The notes: generated from the sequence alone by a model not told the origin. 39,161 nt of DNA from M3007 sp046296435 (GCA_046296435.1 JBKBLI010000031.1:1-39161), one strand, 5' to 3'; positions 1 to 9,767 are shown, counted from the stretch's first letter. Program-made: numbers and translations.

Positions 1-54
1 GCGCAAACATAGCGCTATTTTGGGGAATGCGCGACTATTTTGACGCCCGCTTTC

Positions 55-62
55 TATCTTTG
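55..62 (+). promoter_or_regulatory. Bacteroidota-type -7 promoter box for recG
   Basis: TATCTTTG matches the Bacteroidota sigma-factor consensus TAnnTTTG. It lies 20 bases before the TTG start of recG, which would give a very short leader. No good TTTG box is seen at the usual -33 distance, so this is a partial match. Two similar stretches (CTATTTTG at 15-22 and again at 35-42) lie just upstream. Confidence 0.5.
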
Positions 63-82
63 CCGACAAAACGACCTGTATC

Positions 83-1950
83 TTGCAGCCCTCACCCGAC
101 AATGCGATTGAATACCTCAAGGGGGTAGGCCCCCAACGCGGCGAAGCGCTCAAAAAAGAGTTGGGCATCTTCACCTGGGGCGATCTGCTGCTACACTATC
201 CCTTTCGGTACATCGACCGCACGCGCTTTCATGCCATCAGCGAGATTGGCGAGGAGGGCGCGCAATACCAACTCAAAGGCATTTTGCGCCGCATGGAGAC
301 CGTCGGCGAAGGCAGGTCGCGACGCTTGACGGCAACGCTGCGCGATGCAAGCGGAGCGATTGAACTGGTGTGGTTTCAAGGCGTCGCGTGGATGTCGAAG
401 GCGCTCGTCGTCGGCAAGGAGTACATCGTCTTTGGCCGCGCCTCGGAGTTCAACGGGCGCTTCAACATGGCGCATCCGGAGATCGAAGAGGCTAATCCCG
501 ATAATCTGGCTGCGCCCCGCACTTTTGACCCGGTGTATTCCACCACCGACCGCCTGACGCAAAGAGGCCTGGATGCCCGCGGCATACGCCGTCTGACGCG
601 CACCCTACTGGATGCGCTGCGCGACGAAGATCTGCCCGAAACCCTGCCCCATTGGATTTGTCAGAAATTCAAGTTGCCCCATCGCGCCGCCGCGCTACGC
701 CATATCCATTTCCCCGAAAACAAGACCGAACTCGACCATGCGGTGCGCAGGCTGAAGTTCGAGGAACTTTTCTTCATGCAACTGCGTATCCTGCGGCTGA
801 AGTTGCACCGCCGCAACGCAACGCCGGGGGCGGTATTTGACCGCGTAGGCGACCTGTTCCATGCCTACTACAGTAAGCGCCTGCCCTTCGAGCTGACCAA
901 CGCACAGAAACGGGTCATCCGCGAAATCCGATCCGATCTGGGATCCGGACGCCAGATGAACCGCCTGGTGCAGGGCGACGTAGGATCGGGCAAAACGGTC
1001 GTAGCGCTGCTTGCCATGCTCATCGCCCTCGACAACGGGTATCAAGCCTGCATGATGGCGCCTACCGAGATACTGGCACGCCAACACTACGACAATATTG
1101 CCCCTGCGCTCGAGCCGCTGGGCCTGAAAGTGGGCTTCCTGTCAGGCTCCGTCAAAGGCAAGAAACGCGAGCAATTGCTCGCCGATTTGGCGGCGGGCGA
1201 CCTGCACATCGTCATTGGCACCCATGCCTTGATCGAAGACTGGGTAATATTCAGGCGACTCGGGCTGGCGATCACCGACGAGCAGCATCGCTTCGGGGTA
1301 GAGCAGCGCGCGGCCCTCTGGAAAAAGAACCCCCAAAACCCGCCCCACGTGCTTGTGATGACCGCTACCCCCATACCCCGCACCCTCGCCATGACGCTTT
1401 ACGGAGATCTGGACGTCTCGGTGATCGACGAGCTTCCGCCCGGTCGCAAGCCAGTCAAGACGGTGCATTTCAACGAAACGCAGCGGCTGCGGGTGCAGGG
1501 GTTCATGCGGGAAGAAATCGGCAAAGGACGGCAGGTCTATGTAGTGTACCCGATGATCGAAGAGACAGAAAAAGCCGATCTGCAAAACCTGATGAGCGGC
1601 TTCGAAGCCCTCAGCAGAGACTTCCCTGCGCCGCAATACCAGATCAGCATCGTCCATGGCAAGATGAAGCCAGCCGATAAGGAGTACGAAATGAATCGCT
1701 TCGTACAGGGCCAAACCCAGATCATGGTAGCGACTACTGTGATCGAGGTTGGGGTCAATGTGCCCAACGCTTCAGTCATGGTGATCGAAAACGCCGAGCG
1801 CTTCGGCCTCTCGCAGTTGCACCAGTTGCGCGGCAGGGTAGGGCGCGGCGCCGAACAGAGTTTTTGCATCCTGATGACCGGTTACAAACTCAGCGCCGAG
1901 GGCAAGCAACGCATCCGCACCATGTGCGAGACCAACGACGGATTCCGCAT
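83..1950 (+). CDS. recG: ATP-dependent DNA helicase RecG (3' end lost in gap)
   Basis: RecG remodels stalled replication forks and branch-migrates Holliday junctions. The N-terminus (residues 1-50) carries the family's GVGP...LLLHYPFRYIDRT segment. It is followed by the OB-fold wedge domain, then a superfamily 2 helicase core: Walker A GDVGSGKT near residue 300, DEQH box near 398, TATPIPRT, and motif VI QLRGRVGRG near 590. TTG at 83 is the only plausible start, because an in-frame stop lies at 41-43 and no ATG or GTG comes between. About 622 residues are visible; RecG proteins are near 700, so roughly 70-80 residues are missing. The reading frame after the gap does not resemble RecG, so the true stop is inside the gap or the gap is mis-sized. 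Confidence 0.95.
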
Positions 1951-2047
1951 NNNNNNNNNNNNNNNNNNNNNNNNNNNNNNNNNNNNNNNNNNNNNNNNNN
2001 NNNNNNNNNNNNNNNNNNNNNNNNNNNNNNNNNNNNNNNNNNNNNNN
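1951..2047. other. assembly gap (97 N)
   Basis: This run of 97 unknown bases lies inside the 3' part of recG. The RecG C-terminus needs more than 200 bases and the flanking frame does not continue it, so the real gap is probably longer than the N run. Confidence 0.95.
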
Positions 2048-2123
2048 AGGGAGGCGCGGGTATGCCTTGCGCCAGCGCGCCGTTGTACGTTAGAAAAGCA
2101 TAGCGTCGGTCCGATTTTGGCGC

Positions 2124-2546
2124 TTACTGCCGCCTTTTCCAACTATTGGTATAGCTGCCGTCGAGGGCTTGTTCGACGAACTCGCTTTCGTTGAGCTTGA
2201 TGATTTTGTTGCGTATGGGTTCGCCGCCGAGGGTTGCATTGACGTAGGTAATGGTATCGCCATTGATGCTGATCTTGTCAGGGCCATACTCGTCGCTGTG
2301 GTTCGACATGGCTTCATTTCCCGATATGATCAAGGACGTCCACAAGTCCCCTTCGCCCGTCTCCCAAGAGCCTTGCAACAGTGCCAAGTAGGACATTTGG
2401 GGAGCGCTCTGGTTGGGTTTAGGTTGTTGTGGATTGCCGCAGGCGATGGCGATCAGGCTGATAATGAGCAAAGCTGCTACGAGGCCGTAAAGGTTTTGTG
2501 CAAGGGCGATGTTTGCAGGCCTAAGGGTTGGCGTATGGTGTGGCAT
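2124..2546 (-). CDS. small hypothetical lipoprotein
   Basis: A 140-residue protein with a long hydrophobic N-terminal segment (residues 20-35) ending in the lipobox-like IAIAC, which puts the lipidated cysteine at 36. The mature part contains LLQGSWETGEGDLW followed by short alternating strands. This is the pattern of small lipocalin-like lipoproteins of Bacteroidota that begin with a 'G-W' motif; that fold is an inference. ATG at 2546 is chosen because it puts the signal segment in frame. It lies 141 bases downstream of the permease gene on the same strand. No function can be assigned. Confidence 0.7.
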   Translation of the reverse strand: MPHHTPTLRPANIALAQNLYGLVAALLIISLIAIACGNPQQPKPNQSAPQMSYLALLQGSWETGEGDLWTSLIISGNEAMSNHSDEYGPDKISINGDTITYVNATLGGEPIRNKIIKLNESEFVEQALDGSYTNSWKRRQ

Positions 2547-2687
2547 AGACTAAGCGTAAAAAAAATTGTTGAAAAAAATCGGATAAACTTACGGCTCTGG
2601 CCGCTTTCGGCGGCGACTATTGCACAATCAGGCTGCCGATGCTCCCGGCGGCGCTCTTGCTGTGCGTTTGGACGCTGTTTGCGCAGA

Positions 2688-4118
2688 TTACTGGTTCGGA
2701 CCCATGAGCGCGTAGCCCAGCGCTACGGCGACCAGCCAGTAAGCGCCGACAATCAAAATGTTTCGCTTCAGGATTTGGGCGTAATCTGTCCCGTGGCCGC
2801 TGACTACCGATTTGACCATGAGGATGTTTTGCAGGGAGATGGCGTTGCCCACGGCGGCGCCGGTGTGCAGGAGGGCTACCAAAAGGGCCAGGCGCTCCGA
2901 AGAAAGGGCCTGGACAGCGCCGCCAAAAATGATATTGCTCATGGTGGCGCTACCGCTCAGAAAACTTCCGAAAATACCCAACAGGGGGCAAATGAGGAGT
3001 CTGGCAAAGTCGCTTTGACCCTGGAGGTAGTCTGGCGCGAGCGCGGATAAGTCGCTGCGAATGATCTGGGCATAGCTGACCAACAAGAAAATCGTCAGCG
3101 TGGCTTTTGCGATCATGCGCGCGGTCGATCGGCTGAGATGTCCGAAATCGCGGATCCGAAGCGCCGGTTTGACGAGGAAGAGACCGTATAGCAAGCCCGT
3201 CAGTACAAATACTGCCCCCGGCTGGTACCACGAAAGCGGACGCACCTGGGGGTCCATTTGCCAGTAATGGCCCGCCAGCATCCTCCGGGCTATGAGCAGC
3301 AGAGCGACGAAGGCGATGTATGGGTAGAAAGTCTTCAGCCATAGCGACAGGGGCGGTTGTCGATCTCGCGGTACGTTGAGCAATACGAATATCAGCAGTC
3401 CGCCCACTCCTGCAACGATGACGCCGTACTCTGTGGTGAATACGCTGATTATTCCGTACAGCGCGGCGTAGGCGGCGCCTGCGCTGAGGAGCATTTTCCA
3501 GTTTTGGCGCAGGTTGAACGGCGTTTGTTCGGACTGCGCGTACAAAGCCGCAAGCCCCCAGGGAAGGAGCATGATGGGCGCCAGATTCAGCAGCACTACA
3601 TAGTGCGTCGTATCGTTTGGCTCATGGATGCCAAGGCCTATCCTCAGCGCCGTACCCAGCGCGCCAAACGTGACGCTGACGGTGTTGGCCGCAAGCGGCA
3701 TCAGGATACAAGTGAGCGGCCTGAAGCCAAGGGCCATGAGCATAGGGGCTATGAGCATGGCCGGCAGGCCGAAACCCGCAATGCCCTCCATAAAACTCCC
3801 CAGAAAGAAACACAAGACGATGGCTACGGCCAGTCGGGACGAGAAAGCCGCCGTGATCTGATTCAGGGAGTCAAAATGCCGGCGGGATTGCAGCATTTGG
3901 TAGAAAAAATAGGCTCCGAATAGCAAAAGCGTCAACTCGATCGTGATGACAAGACCCGAAAGGAATGGCGCGGCGACGCTCCTTGCATCGGCTTGCACGA
4001 GCCATTGGAAACCCATATACAGGAGCATGCCCAAGAGGGCGCCCAGCCAAAGCTTGCGCAGGGCCAAGCCGCAAAACATCAATACAAGCAGAGAACCCAG
4101 GAGAAAATATATTTCCAT
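2688..4118 (-). CDS. LctP-family (L-lactate permease-like) membrane transporter
   Basis: A 476-residue polytopic inner-membrane protein with about 12-14 hydrophobic helices. The segment EGIAGFGLPAMLIAPMLMALGF near residues 115-135 is the signature of the lactate permease (LctP/LldP) family, which imports L-lactate or glycolate with protons. LSGSATMSNIIFGGAVQ near residue 400 matches the second conserved half. The frame is open further upstream, but ATG at 4118 is preferred because the 65 residues before it are not membrane-like, while the protein from MEIYFLLGSLL on is. It is slightly shorter than the 530-560 residues typical of LldP. No lactate dehydrogenase is nearby, so the substrate is uncertain. 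Confidence 0.85.
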   Translation of the reverse strand: MEIYFLLGSLLVLMFCGLALRKLWLGALLGMLLYMGFQWLVQADARSVAAPFLSGLVITIELTLLLFGAYFFYQMLQSRRHFDSLNQITAAFSSRLAVAIVLCFFLGSFMEGIAGFGLPAMLIAPMLMALGFRPLTCILMPLAANTVSVTFGALGTALRIGLGIHEPNDTTHYVVLLNLAPIMLLPWGLAALYAQSEQTPFNLRQNWKMLLSAGAAYAALYGIISVFTTEYGVIVAGVGGLLIFVLLNVPRDRQPPLSLWLKTFYPYIAFVALLLIARRMLAGHYWQMDPQVRPLSWYQPGAVFVLTGLLYGLFLVKPALRIRDFGHLSRSTARMIAKATLTIFLLVSYAQIIRSDLSALAPDYLQGQSDFARLLICPLLGIFGSFLSGSATMSNIIFGGAVQALSSERLALLVALLHTGAAVGNAISLQNILMVKSVVSGHGTDYAQILKRNILIVGAYWLVAVALGYALMGPNQ

Positions 4119-4373
4119 AATAGACAGAGGCGCAGATGAAGTCGCAAATGTCGTCAAACAATTTGTTAGACCGGCGCAAAAATTGATTGTCAACCCAACT
4201 GCGCGCGTCAAAGGCATATGAACATTCGTTAGCCTCGTATCGGCGCGCAGCTTACGCAGAGGCGGGCTTCGACTGATCTTTGTCGATTCCGGGCGACAAG
4301 TATTGGCGCTCATCGCCGATTGTGGCTGGCGTAAAGTGCGTGCGACAGTTTTGGGCGGGCGATGAGGCCCGGC

Positions 4374-5132
4374 TCAGCGCGCGGCCGCTTTGCGGAGCCG
4401 CTGCAAGAATGGCGAAGCAAAAATGAAGGTTTGCAGGTTTTGGTTGTCGCTATCCAGTACATCCTCCTTGGCGCCGCTCCACTCGAGGCGTCCTTCGTGC
4501 AGGAAGCAGATGTTTTCGCCGATTTCCATCACCGAATTCATGTCGTGGGTGTTGATGATGGTCGTGATGCCCTCGTCTTTGGTGATGCTGAATATCAACT
4601 CGTCGATGAGGATCGAGGTTTTGGGGTCGAGGCCAGAGTTGGGTTCGTCGCAGAATAGATACTGGGGCTTTTGTACGATGGCGCGCGCTATGCCAACCCG
4701 TTTTTGCATGCCTCCGGAGAGTTCGGAGGGGTATTTGTGGTTGTTGCCGCCCAGGTTGACCCGCTCCAGGCACCAGTTGACCCGCTCCAGCTTTTCGCGG
4801 GGGCTCATGTCTGTAAACATATCGAGCGGGAAGCGGACATTCTCTTCTACAGTCAGCGAGTCAAACAGCGCCGAACCCTGAAAGAGCATGCCGATCTTCA
4901 TGCGAACGGCGCGCATGTCTTGCTTGTTCAGGCTCGTGAAATCGATGTCGTCGTACCACACCTTACCCGAAGAGGGGGACAGCAGGCCCACGAGTATTTT
5001 GAGCAGGACGGTTTTTCCGGCGCCCGAACGGCCGATGATCAAATTGCACTTGCCGGACTCAAAAGTAAAATCGATGTCGTTCAATACTTTTTGGCCGTTG
5101 AATGATTTGCAGATTTTATCGCTTCGTATCAT
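4374..5132 (-). CDS. MlaF-like ABC transporter ATP-binding protein
   Basis: A 252-residue ABC ATPase: Walker A GRSGAGKT near residues 34-41, signature LSGGMQKR, Walker B YLFCDEP followed by the D-loop SGLD, and the switch histidine in NTHD. FQGSALFDSLTVEENVRFPL is typical of the MCE/Mla lipid-transport ATPases (MlaF), which drive phospholipid traffic between the two membranes. The start overlaps the stop of meaB in an ATGA, so translation is probably coupled. No MlaE permease or MlaD (MCE) gene is adjacent, which is unusual: partner subunits must be elsewhere, or the assignment is only to the wider family. Confidence 0.88.
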   Translation of the reverse strand: MIRSDKICKSFNGQKVLNDIDFTFESGKCNLIIGRSGAGKTVLLKILVGLLSPSSGKVWYDDIDFTSLNKQDMRAVRMKIGMLFQGSALFDSLTVEENVRFPLDMFTDMSPREKLERVNWCLERVNLGGNNHKYPSELSGGMQKRVGIARAIVQKPQYLFCDEPNSGLDPKTSILIDELIFSITKDEGITTIINTHDMNSVMEIGENICFLHEGRLEWSGAKEDVLDSDNQNLQTFIFASPFLQRLRKAAAR

Positions 5133-6190
5133 GGGCAGCGGGGTATGGGTTTAGTCGGGCGGGTGTGTGGGCGCGAGGTGTGCGGACTGTTTTTTTCTAA
5201 AAAAAAAGCGAGTACGTCGGCGGCGGCGGCGAAGGGCGACATCTTGCCCTCGGCTACATCCGCCTCATAACGCAAAAGCAGGTCTTTGACGTGCGCGTCG
5301 CCGTAAAAAGCGTCTATCAAACCCTCGCGCAGGCTTTCGGCAAACCAGTACCGAGCCTGCATGCGTCGATTTTCCTGCAAGAATCCATTGTCGTGGAGTT
5401 TAGCGAAAGATTCGTCAAGCGTATGGACCAGCGCGTCGATCCCGGCGCCTTCCAGCGCGCTGCAGGCCAATACCTGGGGCGTCAGGCCGCTGGGTTTGGG
5501 GGGGAGCAGGCGCACGGCGTTGAGGTAGTGCATTTGGGCCTGACGGGCCAGTTTGAGGCGTTCGCCTTCCGCTTTGTTCACTACGAGCAGGTCAGCCATT
5601 TCGACGATGCCGCGCTTGATGCCTTGCAATTCGTCGCCGGCTCCGGGGATCAGCAACAGGAGCAGCAGGTCGGTCATGCGTTGCACGGCGATTTCGGATT
5701 GCCCCACGCCTACCGTTTCGATCAGGATGTGGTCGTATCCGGCAGCTTCGACGAGGAGGAGGGTTTCGCGGGTCTTGCGGGCTACGCCGCCCAGTTGGGC
5801 GCCGGCGGGCGAGGGTCTGATGAAGGCCTGCGGGTGGACAGATAGCCGTTCCATGCGGGTTTTGTCGCCGAGGATGCTGCCTTTACTCAGGGCGCTCGAG
5901 GGATCGACGGCCAGGACGGCTACGCGGGCGTTTTTTTGTTCGATGAGGGCCAGGCCGAGCGCTTCGATCAAGGTGCTTTTGCCCGCGCCCGGAGCGCCCG
6001 TCACGCCCACTCTGCGCGTCGGCGCGCCGCCTGCGCTCCCGATGAGGATCTGGATCGTTTCGCGGGCCAAGGTCTGGTGTTCGGGTTTGGCGCTTTCGAC
6101 CAGCGTGATGGCGCGCCCGAGCATGACGCGGTCGCCCGACAGGACGCCGTTGGCATAGTCGCGTGCGGAGAGCGTGGGTTTGGCGGCCAT
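5129..6190 (-). CDS. meaB: MeaB/ArgK-type G3E GTPase (methylmalonyl-CoA mutase chaperone)
   Basis: A 353-residue P-loop GTPase. Walker A GAPGAGKST lies near residues 65-73; AVDPSSALSKGSILGDKTRM, IETVGVGQSE and the base-specificity motif NKAE follow in the family order. MeaB loads and protects adenosylcobalamin in methylmalonyl-CoA mutase. The mutase is not in this window. The gene starts 6 bases after the peptidase gene and its stop overlaps the start of the MlaF-like gene, so it sits in the middle of a three-gene operon. The last 20 residues (SPHTSRPHTRPTKPIPRCP) are low in complexity and unlike the family. Confidence 0.93.
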   Translation of the reverse strand: MAAKPTLSARDYANGVLSGDRVMLGRAITLVESAKPEHQTLARETIQILIGSAGGAPTRRVGVTGAPGAGKSTLIEALGLALIEQKNARVAVLAVDPSSALSKGSILGDKTRMERLSVHPQAFIRPSPAGAQLGGVARKTRETLLLVEAAGYDHILIETVGVGQSEIAVQRMTDLLLLLLIPGAGDELQGIKRGIVEMADLLVVNKAEGERLKLARQAQMHYLNAVRLLPPKPSGLTPQVLACSALEGAGIDALVHTLDESFAKLHDNGFLQENRRMQARYWFAESLREGLIDAFYGDAHVKDLLLRYEADVAEGKMSPFAAAADVLAFFLEKNSPHTSRPHTRPTKPIPRCP

Positions 6191-6196
6191 GGCGGA

Positions 6197-8377
6197 TCAG
6201 AGGTTTTTGAGGACAAAAGCCGTTAATTGCGAAAAGAGATGTCGGGTGGCATTTTCGCCGTAGATGCCGTGATTGCGGTTGGGATATGTCAGGGCGGTAA
6301 ATTGCTTGTTGGCGCGTGCCAGCGCGAGGATCATTTCGTTGCTGTGTTGCCAGTGTACGTTGTCGTCGGCATGGCCGTGAGCGATGAGATAGGCGCCGCG
6401 CAGGCGGTCGGCGAAGTTGACCGGCGAGTTGTCTTCGTAGCCGCGCTCGTTGTCGGCGGTATTGCGCATGTAGCGCTCGGTGTAGGCGCTGTCGTACCAT
6501 TTCCAGTTGGTGGTCGGAGCGACGGCCATGGCCATACGGAATGTTTCGGCGCCTTTGAGCAGGCATGAGGTGCTCAGATACCCCCCGAAGCTCCAGCCCC
6601 AGATTCCTATGCGCTTTGGGTCGATATAGGGCAGTGTGGCAAGGTAGCGGGCGGCGCTGATCTGGTCTTCGGTCTCGTAGCGGCCCAGTTGGAGTTGGGT
6701 ACATTTCTTGAAATCGCGCCCGCGCCCTCCGGTACCCCGATTGTCCACGCTCACCACAATGACGCCGTTTTGGGCCAGCAACTGGCGCCATGGCCCCAGA
6801 TAGCCGTCGTATTGGTTTTTGACGGTTTGAGACCCCGGGCCGCCGTACACGTCGAAGAGTACGGGATAGCGTTTGGCGGGGTCGAAGTTTGGCGGGCGCA
6901 GCATCCAGGCGTTGAGGGTGTCGCCGTTGGCCGCCGGCACGCGCATGAATTCGAACGGCGCAAATCCGTGTTGCTGGCGCATTTTCCGGGCGCGCTCGTT
7001 GTCGAGCAGGACGCGAACCAGTTCTCCATTGCGCCGGTGCAGCGAGTATATCGGGGGCGTGTTGATGTCGCTCCAGGTCAGGGTGTAGTAGGCGAACGTG
7101 GGGCTGAACTCCGCTTCGTTGTATCCTTGCTTGACGGACAGGCGGCGGGGCGGGCGTCCGTCGAGGTATCCCTCCCACACTTCGCGGTCGCGGGGCGTAG
7201 GTTGGGCGGATTGGTAATAAAAGACGCCGTTTTTTTCGTCTAAGCCATAGAAAGCGGTAAGGTCCCAGGCTCCGGAAGTAAGGGGGCGCTTGAGTTGGCC
7301 ATCCATGCCGTAGAGGTAGAGATGGTTGTATCCAGATGATTCGGAGGCATAGATGAAGTGGGCGCCGTCGCTGAGGAAGGTGATTTTTTTCTCGCTTTCA
7401 ATATCGACATAAGCCGGATCGGTTTCGCGTAGCAGCAGGCGGGTATCGCCGGCGGCGAGGTTGGCGATGAGCCAATCGAGGGTATCCTGTCCGCGGTTGA
7501 GGCGTCCGATGACGAGTCGGTTGTCAGGCGTCCAGTACAGGCGCGGCAGGTAGCCGTCGCCGGCTGGAGTGCGGAGCGCAATTTTCCGGTTTTCTTTTAG
7601 GTCATAGACCCATGCGTTCACCTTAGAATTTTTTTGGCCGACTTTTGGGTACTTGAATCGGTACATGCGCGGATACACATCCTGCTCGTAATATTGCATG
7701 ACGTATTCCGGGACTTCGCGTTCGTCGAAGCGGAGCCAGGCAACATATCGGCTGTCGGGGCTCCAGCGGGCGGCGGTCATGCTTGCTCCATCGACGGGGC
7801 TGAATTCCTCCTCATAAACCCAGTCGGGTACGCCGTTGATGATCTGGTTGGGCGCTCCGTCGTCGCTGAGCGGGAGGATGTCGCCGGTTTGCAGGTCTTT
7901 GACGTGTATGTTGTTGCCGCTCACGAAAAGCGCCTGTCGGCCGTCGGGCGAAAATTCGGCAAATTGGATGCGTGCGCCGGCGTCTATGGCCTCGCAGCGT
8001 CCGGTGCGAAAATCATAGACGTAGTAGTCGGCCAGTGTGGAGTGTCGATATACCTGCTCGGTATTGGCGCGCAGCATCACGGCGCTTTCGTCGGCGTTGA
8101 ATGCAAACTCGTCAAACCCTTGCGCCGCCAAGGGCAAATCCATGCGCGCCAGGGAGTCTTCCGATGGATTGGCTACAGGCGTGATAACGAGCCCATTTTT
8201 GTCAGCCTTGACGAAGCGCTCTCCGTCGGCGCGATAGGTTATCTCTGCGACGGATTGCGGATAGAATTTGTAGAATGAAAAGCAATCGTCGAGCGTGATG
8301 GGCTTGGGGGCGGTTGTTTGTCCCTCAATTATGCCTGAGAGGGTTGCCCACCAAACGAGAAAAGCGATTTTTTTCAT
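6197..8377 (-). CDS. S9B dipeptidyl peptidase IV-type prolyl peptidase
   Basis: A 726-residue exported peptidase that removes X-Pro dipeptides from peptide N-termini. A signal peptide occupies about residues 1-19. A beta-propeller of WD-like repeats follows (about 30-470), then an alpha/beta hydrolase domain. The catalytic serine is in GWSFGG (near residue 595), the aspartate in HADDNVHW (near 671) and the histidine in NRNHGIYG (near 703). YEEEFSP near residue 190 corresponds to the DPP4 double-glutamate motif that binds the substrate amino group. It is the first gene of an operon with meaB and an MlaF-like ATPase, with no functional link that I can see. Confidence 0.94.
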   Translation of the reverse strand: MKKIAFLVWWATLSGIIEGQTTAPKPITLDDCFSFYKFYPQSVAEITYRADGERFVKADKNGLVITPVANPSEDSLARMDLPLAAQGFDEFAFNADESAVMLRANTEQVYRHSTLADYYVYDFRTGRCEAIDAGARIQFAEFSPDGRQALFVSGNNIHVKDLQTGDILPLSDDGAPNQIINGVPDWVYEEEFSPVDGASMTAARWSPDSRYVAWLRFDEREVPEYVMQYYEQDVYPRMYRFKYPKVGQKNSKVNAWVYDLKENRKIALRTPAGDGYLPRLYWTPDNRLVIGRLNRGQDTLDWLIANLAAGDTRLLLRETDPAYVDIESEKKITFLSDGAHFIYASESSGYNHLYLYGMDGQLKRPLTSGAWDLTAFYGLDEKNGVFYYQSAQPTPRDREVWEGYLDGRPPRRLSVKQGYNEAEFSPTFAYYTLTWSDINTPPIYSLHRRNGELVRVLLDNERARKMRQQHGFAPFEFMRVPAANGDTLNAWMLRPPNFDPAKRYPVLFDVYGGPGSQTVKNQYDGYLGPWRQLLAQNGVIVVSVDNRGTGGRGRDFKKCTQLQLGRYETEDQISAARYLATLPYIDPKRIGIWGWSFGGYLSTSCLLKGAETFRMAMAVAPTTNWKWYDSAYTERYMRNTADNERGYEDNSPVNFADRLRGAYLIAHGHADDNVHWQHSNEMILALARANKQFTALTYPNRNHGIYGENATRHLFSQLTAFVLKNL

Positions 8378-8415
8378 AGAAATGTGCAGGGCGCTTCATA
8401 ACGCCGACATAGCCG

Positions 8416-8423
8416 CAAAGATA
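8416..8423 (-). promoter_or_regulatory. Bacteroidota-type -7 promoter box for the DPP4-meaB-mlaF operon
   Basis: Read on the minus strand this is TATCTTTG, a perfect TAnnTTTG. It lies 38 bases before the ATG of the peptidase gene. No exact TTTG -33 element is seen. Confidence 0.55.
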
Positions 8424-8489
8424 ACGCAATTGGCGCGAAACCCATTGGCTGATAAAGGGGCCGGGCCGGCGCGGCGCGCGTCCGGATGT

Positions 8490-9767
8490 CTATTTGAGCC
8501 AGAGGCTGGGGTTCATGTGTTCTTTTTGTTTCCAGACCTCAAAGTGAACTTCGGTGGTCGAAGTGATGGGATTGGGGCCTACGCGTCCGATTCTTTGGCG
8601 AACTTTGACCAAATCGCCCTTGCGCACCATGGCATCTTCCAGATTGGCGTACACGGTATAAAAATCGCCATGCTGAATGATAATGGTGTATTGGTTGCCG
8701 GGGATATAGGTCACGCCGGCTACCTTGCCTTCGAATACCGCATAGACATCTGCATGCTCTTTGACCCGAATATCTATTCCGTTGTTGGTGATTTCGATCG
8801 AGGGAATGGTTGGGTGTTTTTGGCGTCCGAATTTTCGGCAAATGAAGCCCTCATCTACGGGCCAGGGAAGTTTGCCGCGCATCTTGGAGAAGCCTTGAGA
8901 GGCGGCATTGTCGGCGCTTACTTTTTCAATGGCTTTGGCGCTTTCGCGGCTGGGCGCGCCCAAAACCGTTTCGCCGGGCTTTGCTGTAGCTTCGGCCGCG
9001 AGGGCCTGCGCTTCTTCACGCTTGCGTATTTCCTCGCGGATGATCTCTTCGATGGCTTTGTTCAGGGCGTCGTGGGCGGCTTGTTTTTCTGCTATCTCTT
9101 TGCGCAGGCGGGCTTCGTCTTTTGACAGTTCTTTGACCAGCGCATCCTTGTCGGTGCGCTCGCGGTCCAGGGTGCTCTTTTGGCCTTGCATGGAGGCGCG
9201 CAGGCTTTCCTTTTCTTGTTTGGCGAGTGTGAGGGCGTTCATTTTTTTCTGGAGCGTGGCCTGCGTCAGGGCGATGGCCTGCGCTTGCTTGCGGCGCATG
9301 CTGTCGTATTTGCGCAGGAACATCCAGCGTCGGAAAGCGGCGTTCAGGCTTTCGGCCGAAAACAAATAGAGCAGGGGATTGCCGAGCGTTTTGCGCCGAA
9401 ACGCCGAGCGCACCATGCGCCCATATTCGCCGCGCATGCGTTCCACATCTTCCTCCAAGGCGGCAACCACGGCTGCGCTGCGCTCGATGGCCTCCTCAGC
9501 GGCCTTGATTTCGGATTCGATGTTGCGGATCAGGCGCTCGCGTTGCTCGATTTGTCTTTGCAAGGCCAGCAGACGGTCGTAAGCTGCCGCTTTGTCTTTG
9601 GAGGTTTTTTTGAGCAGCGAATTGGTCGTTTGCAACTCTTTCAGGATACGCTTGCGGCGCTCCTCCAACTCTTTGCGGGATTGCGCCTGCGCCGCTCCTG
9701 CGCAGAGCGCACACAAGACCGCCGCTAATGCAACGCAACGAAAACTATATGCGCTTATCGAAAACAC
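8490..9767 (-). CDS. EnvC-like murein hydrolase activator (coiled coil plus degenerate LytM)
   Basis: About 425 residues: a signal peptide ending AGAAQAQ, a long charged coiled coil (about residues 30-250) and a C-terminal LytM/M23 domain. The metal ligands of active M23 peptidases are partly replaced: the HxxxD position reads NGIDI with Asn for His, and the HxH position reads EVHF, losing the first His. The domain therefore probably activates cell-wall amidases during division, as EnvC does, and does not cut peptidoglycan itself. The start is uncertain. The frame is open to TTG at 9803, but a promoter-like TATCTTTG lies inside that extension, so GTG at 9767, which gives a clean signal peptide, is preferred. 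Confidence 0.88.
   Translation of the reverse strand: MFSISAYSFRCVALAAVLCALCAGAAQAQSRKELEERRKRILKELQTTNSLLKKTSKDKAAAYDRLLALQRQIEQRERLIRNIESEIKAAEEAIERSAAVVAALEEDVERMRGEYGRMVRSAFRRKTLGNPLLYLFSAESLNAAFRRWMFLRKYDSMRRKQAQAIALTQATLQKKMNALTLAKQEKESLRASMQGQKSTLDRERTDKDALVKELSKDEARLRKEIAEKQAAHDALNKAIEEIIREEIRKREEAQALAAEATAKPGETVLGAPSRESAKAIEKVSADNAASQGFSKMRGKLPWPVDEGFICRKFGRQKHPTIPSIEITNNGIDIRVKEHADVYAVFEGKVAGVTYIPGNQYTIIIQHGDFYTVYANLEDAMVRKGDLVKVRQRIGRVGPNPITSTTEVHFEVWKQKEHMNPSLWLK

Noticed and set aside
2169..3050. 293-codon plus-strand open frame
   Set aside because: It crosses the lipoprotein gene, the intergenic space and the permease end in antisense, with no domain.
5883..7178. Arg-rich open frame on the minus strand (431 codons)
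   Set aside because: It overlaps meaB and the peptidase in another frame and consists of low-complexity Arg/Pro sequence.
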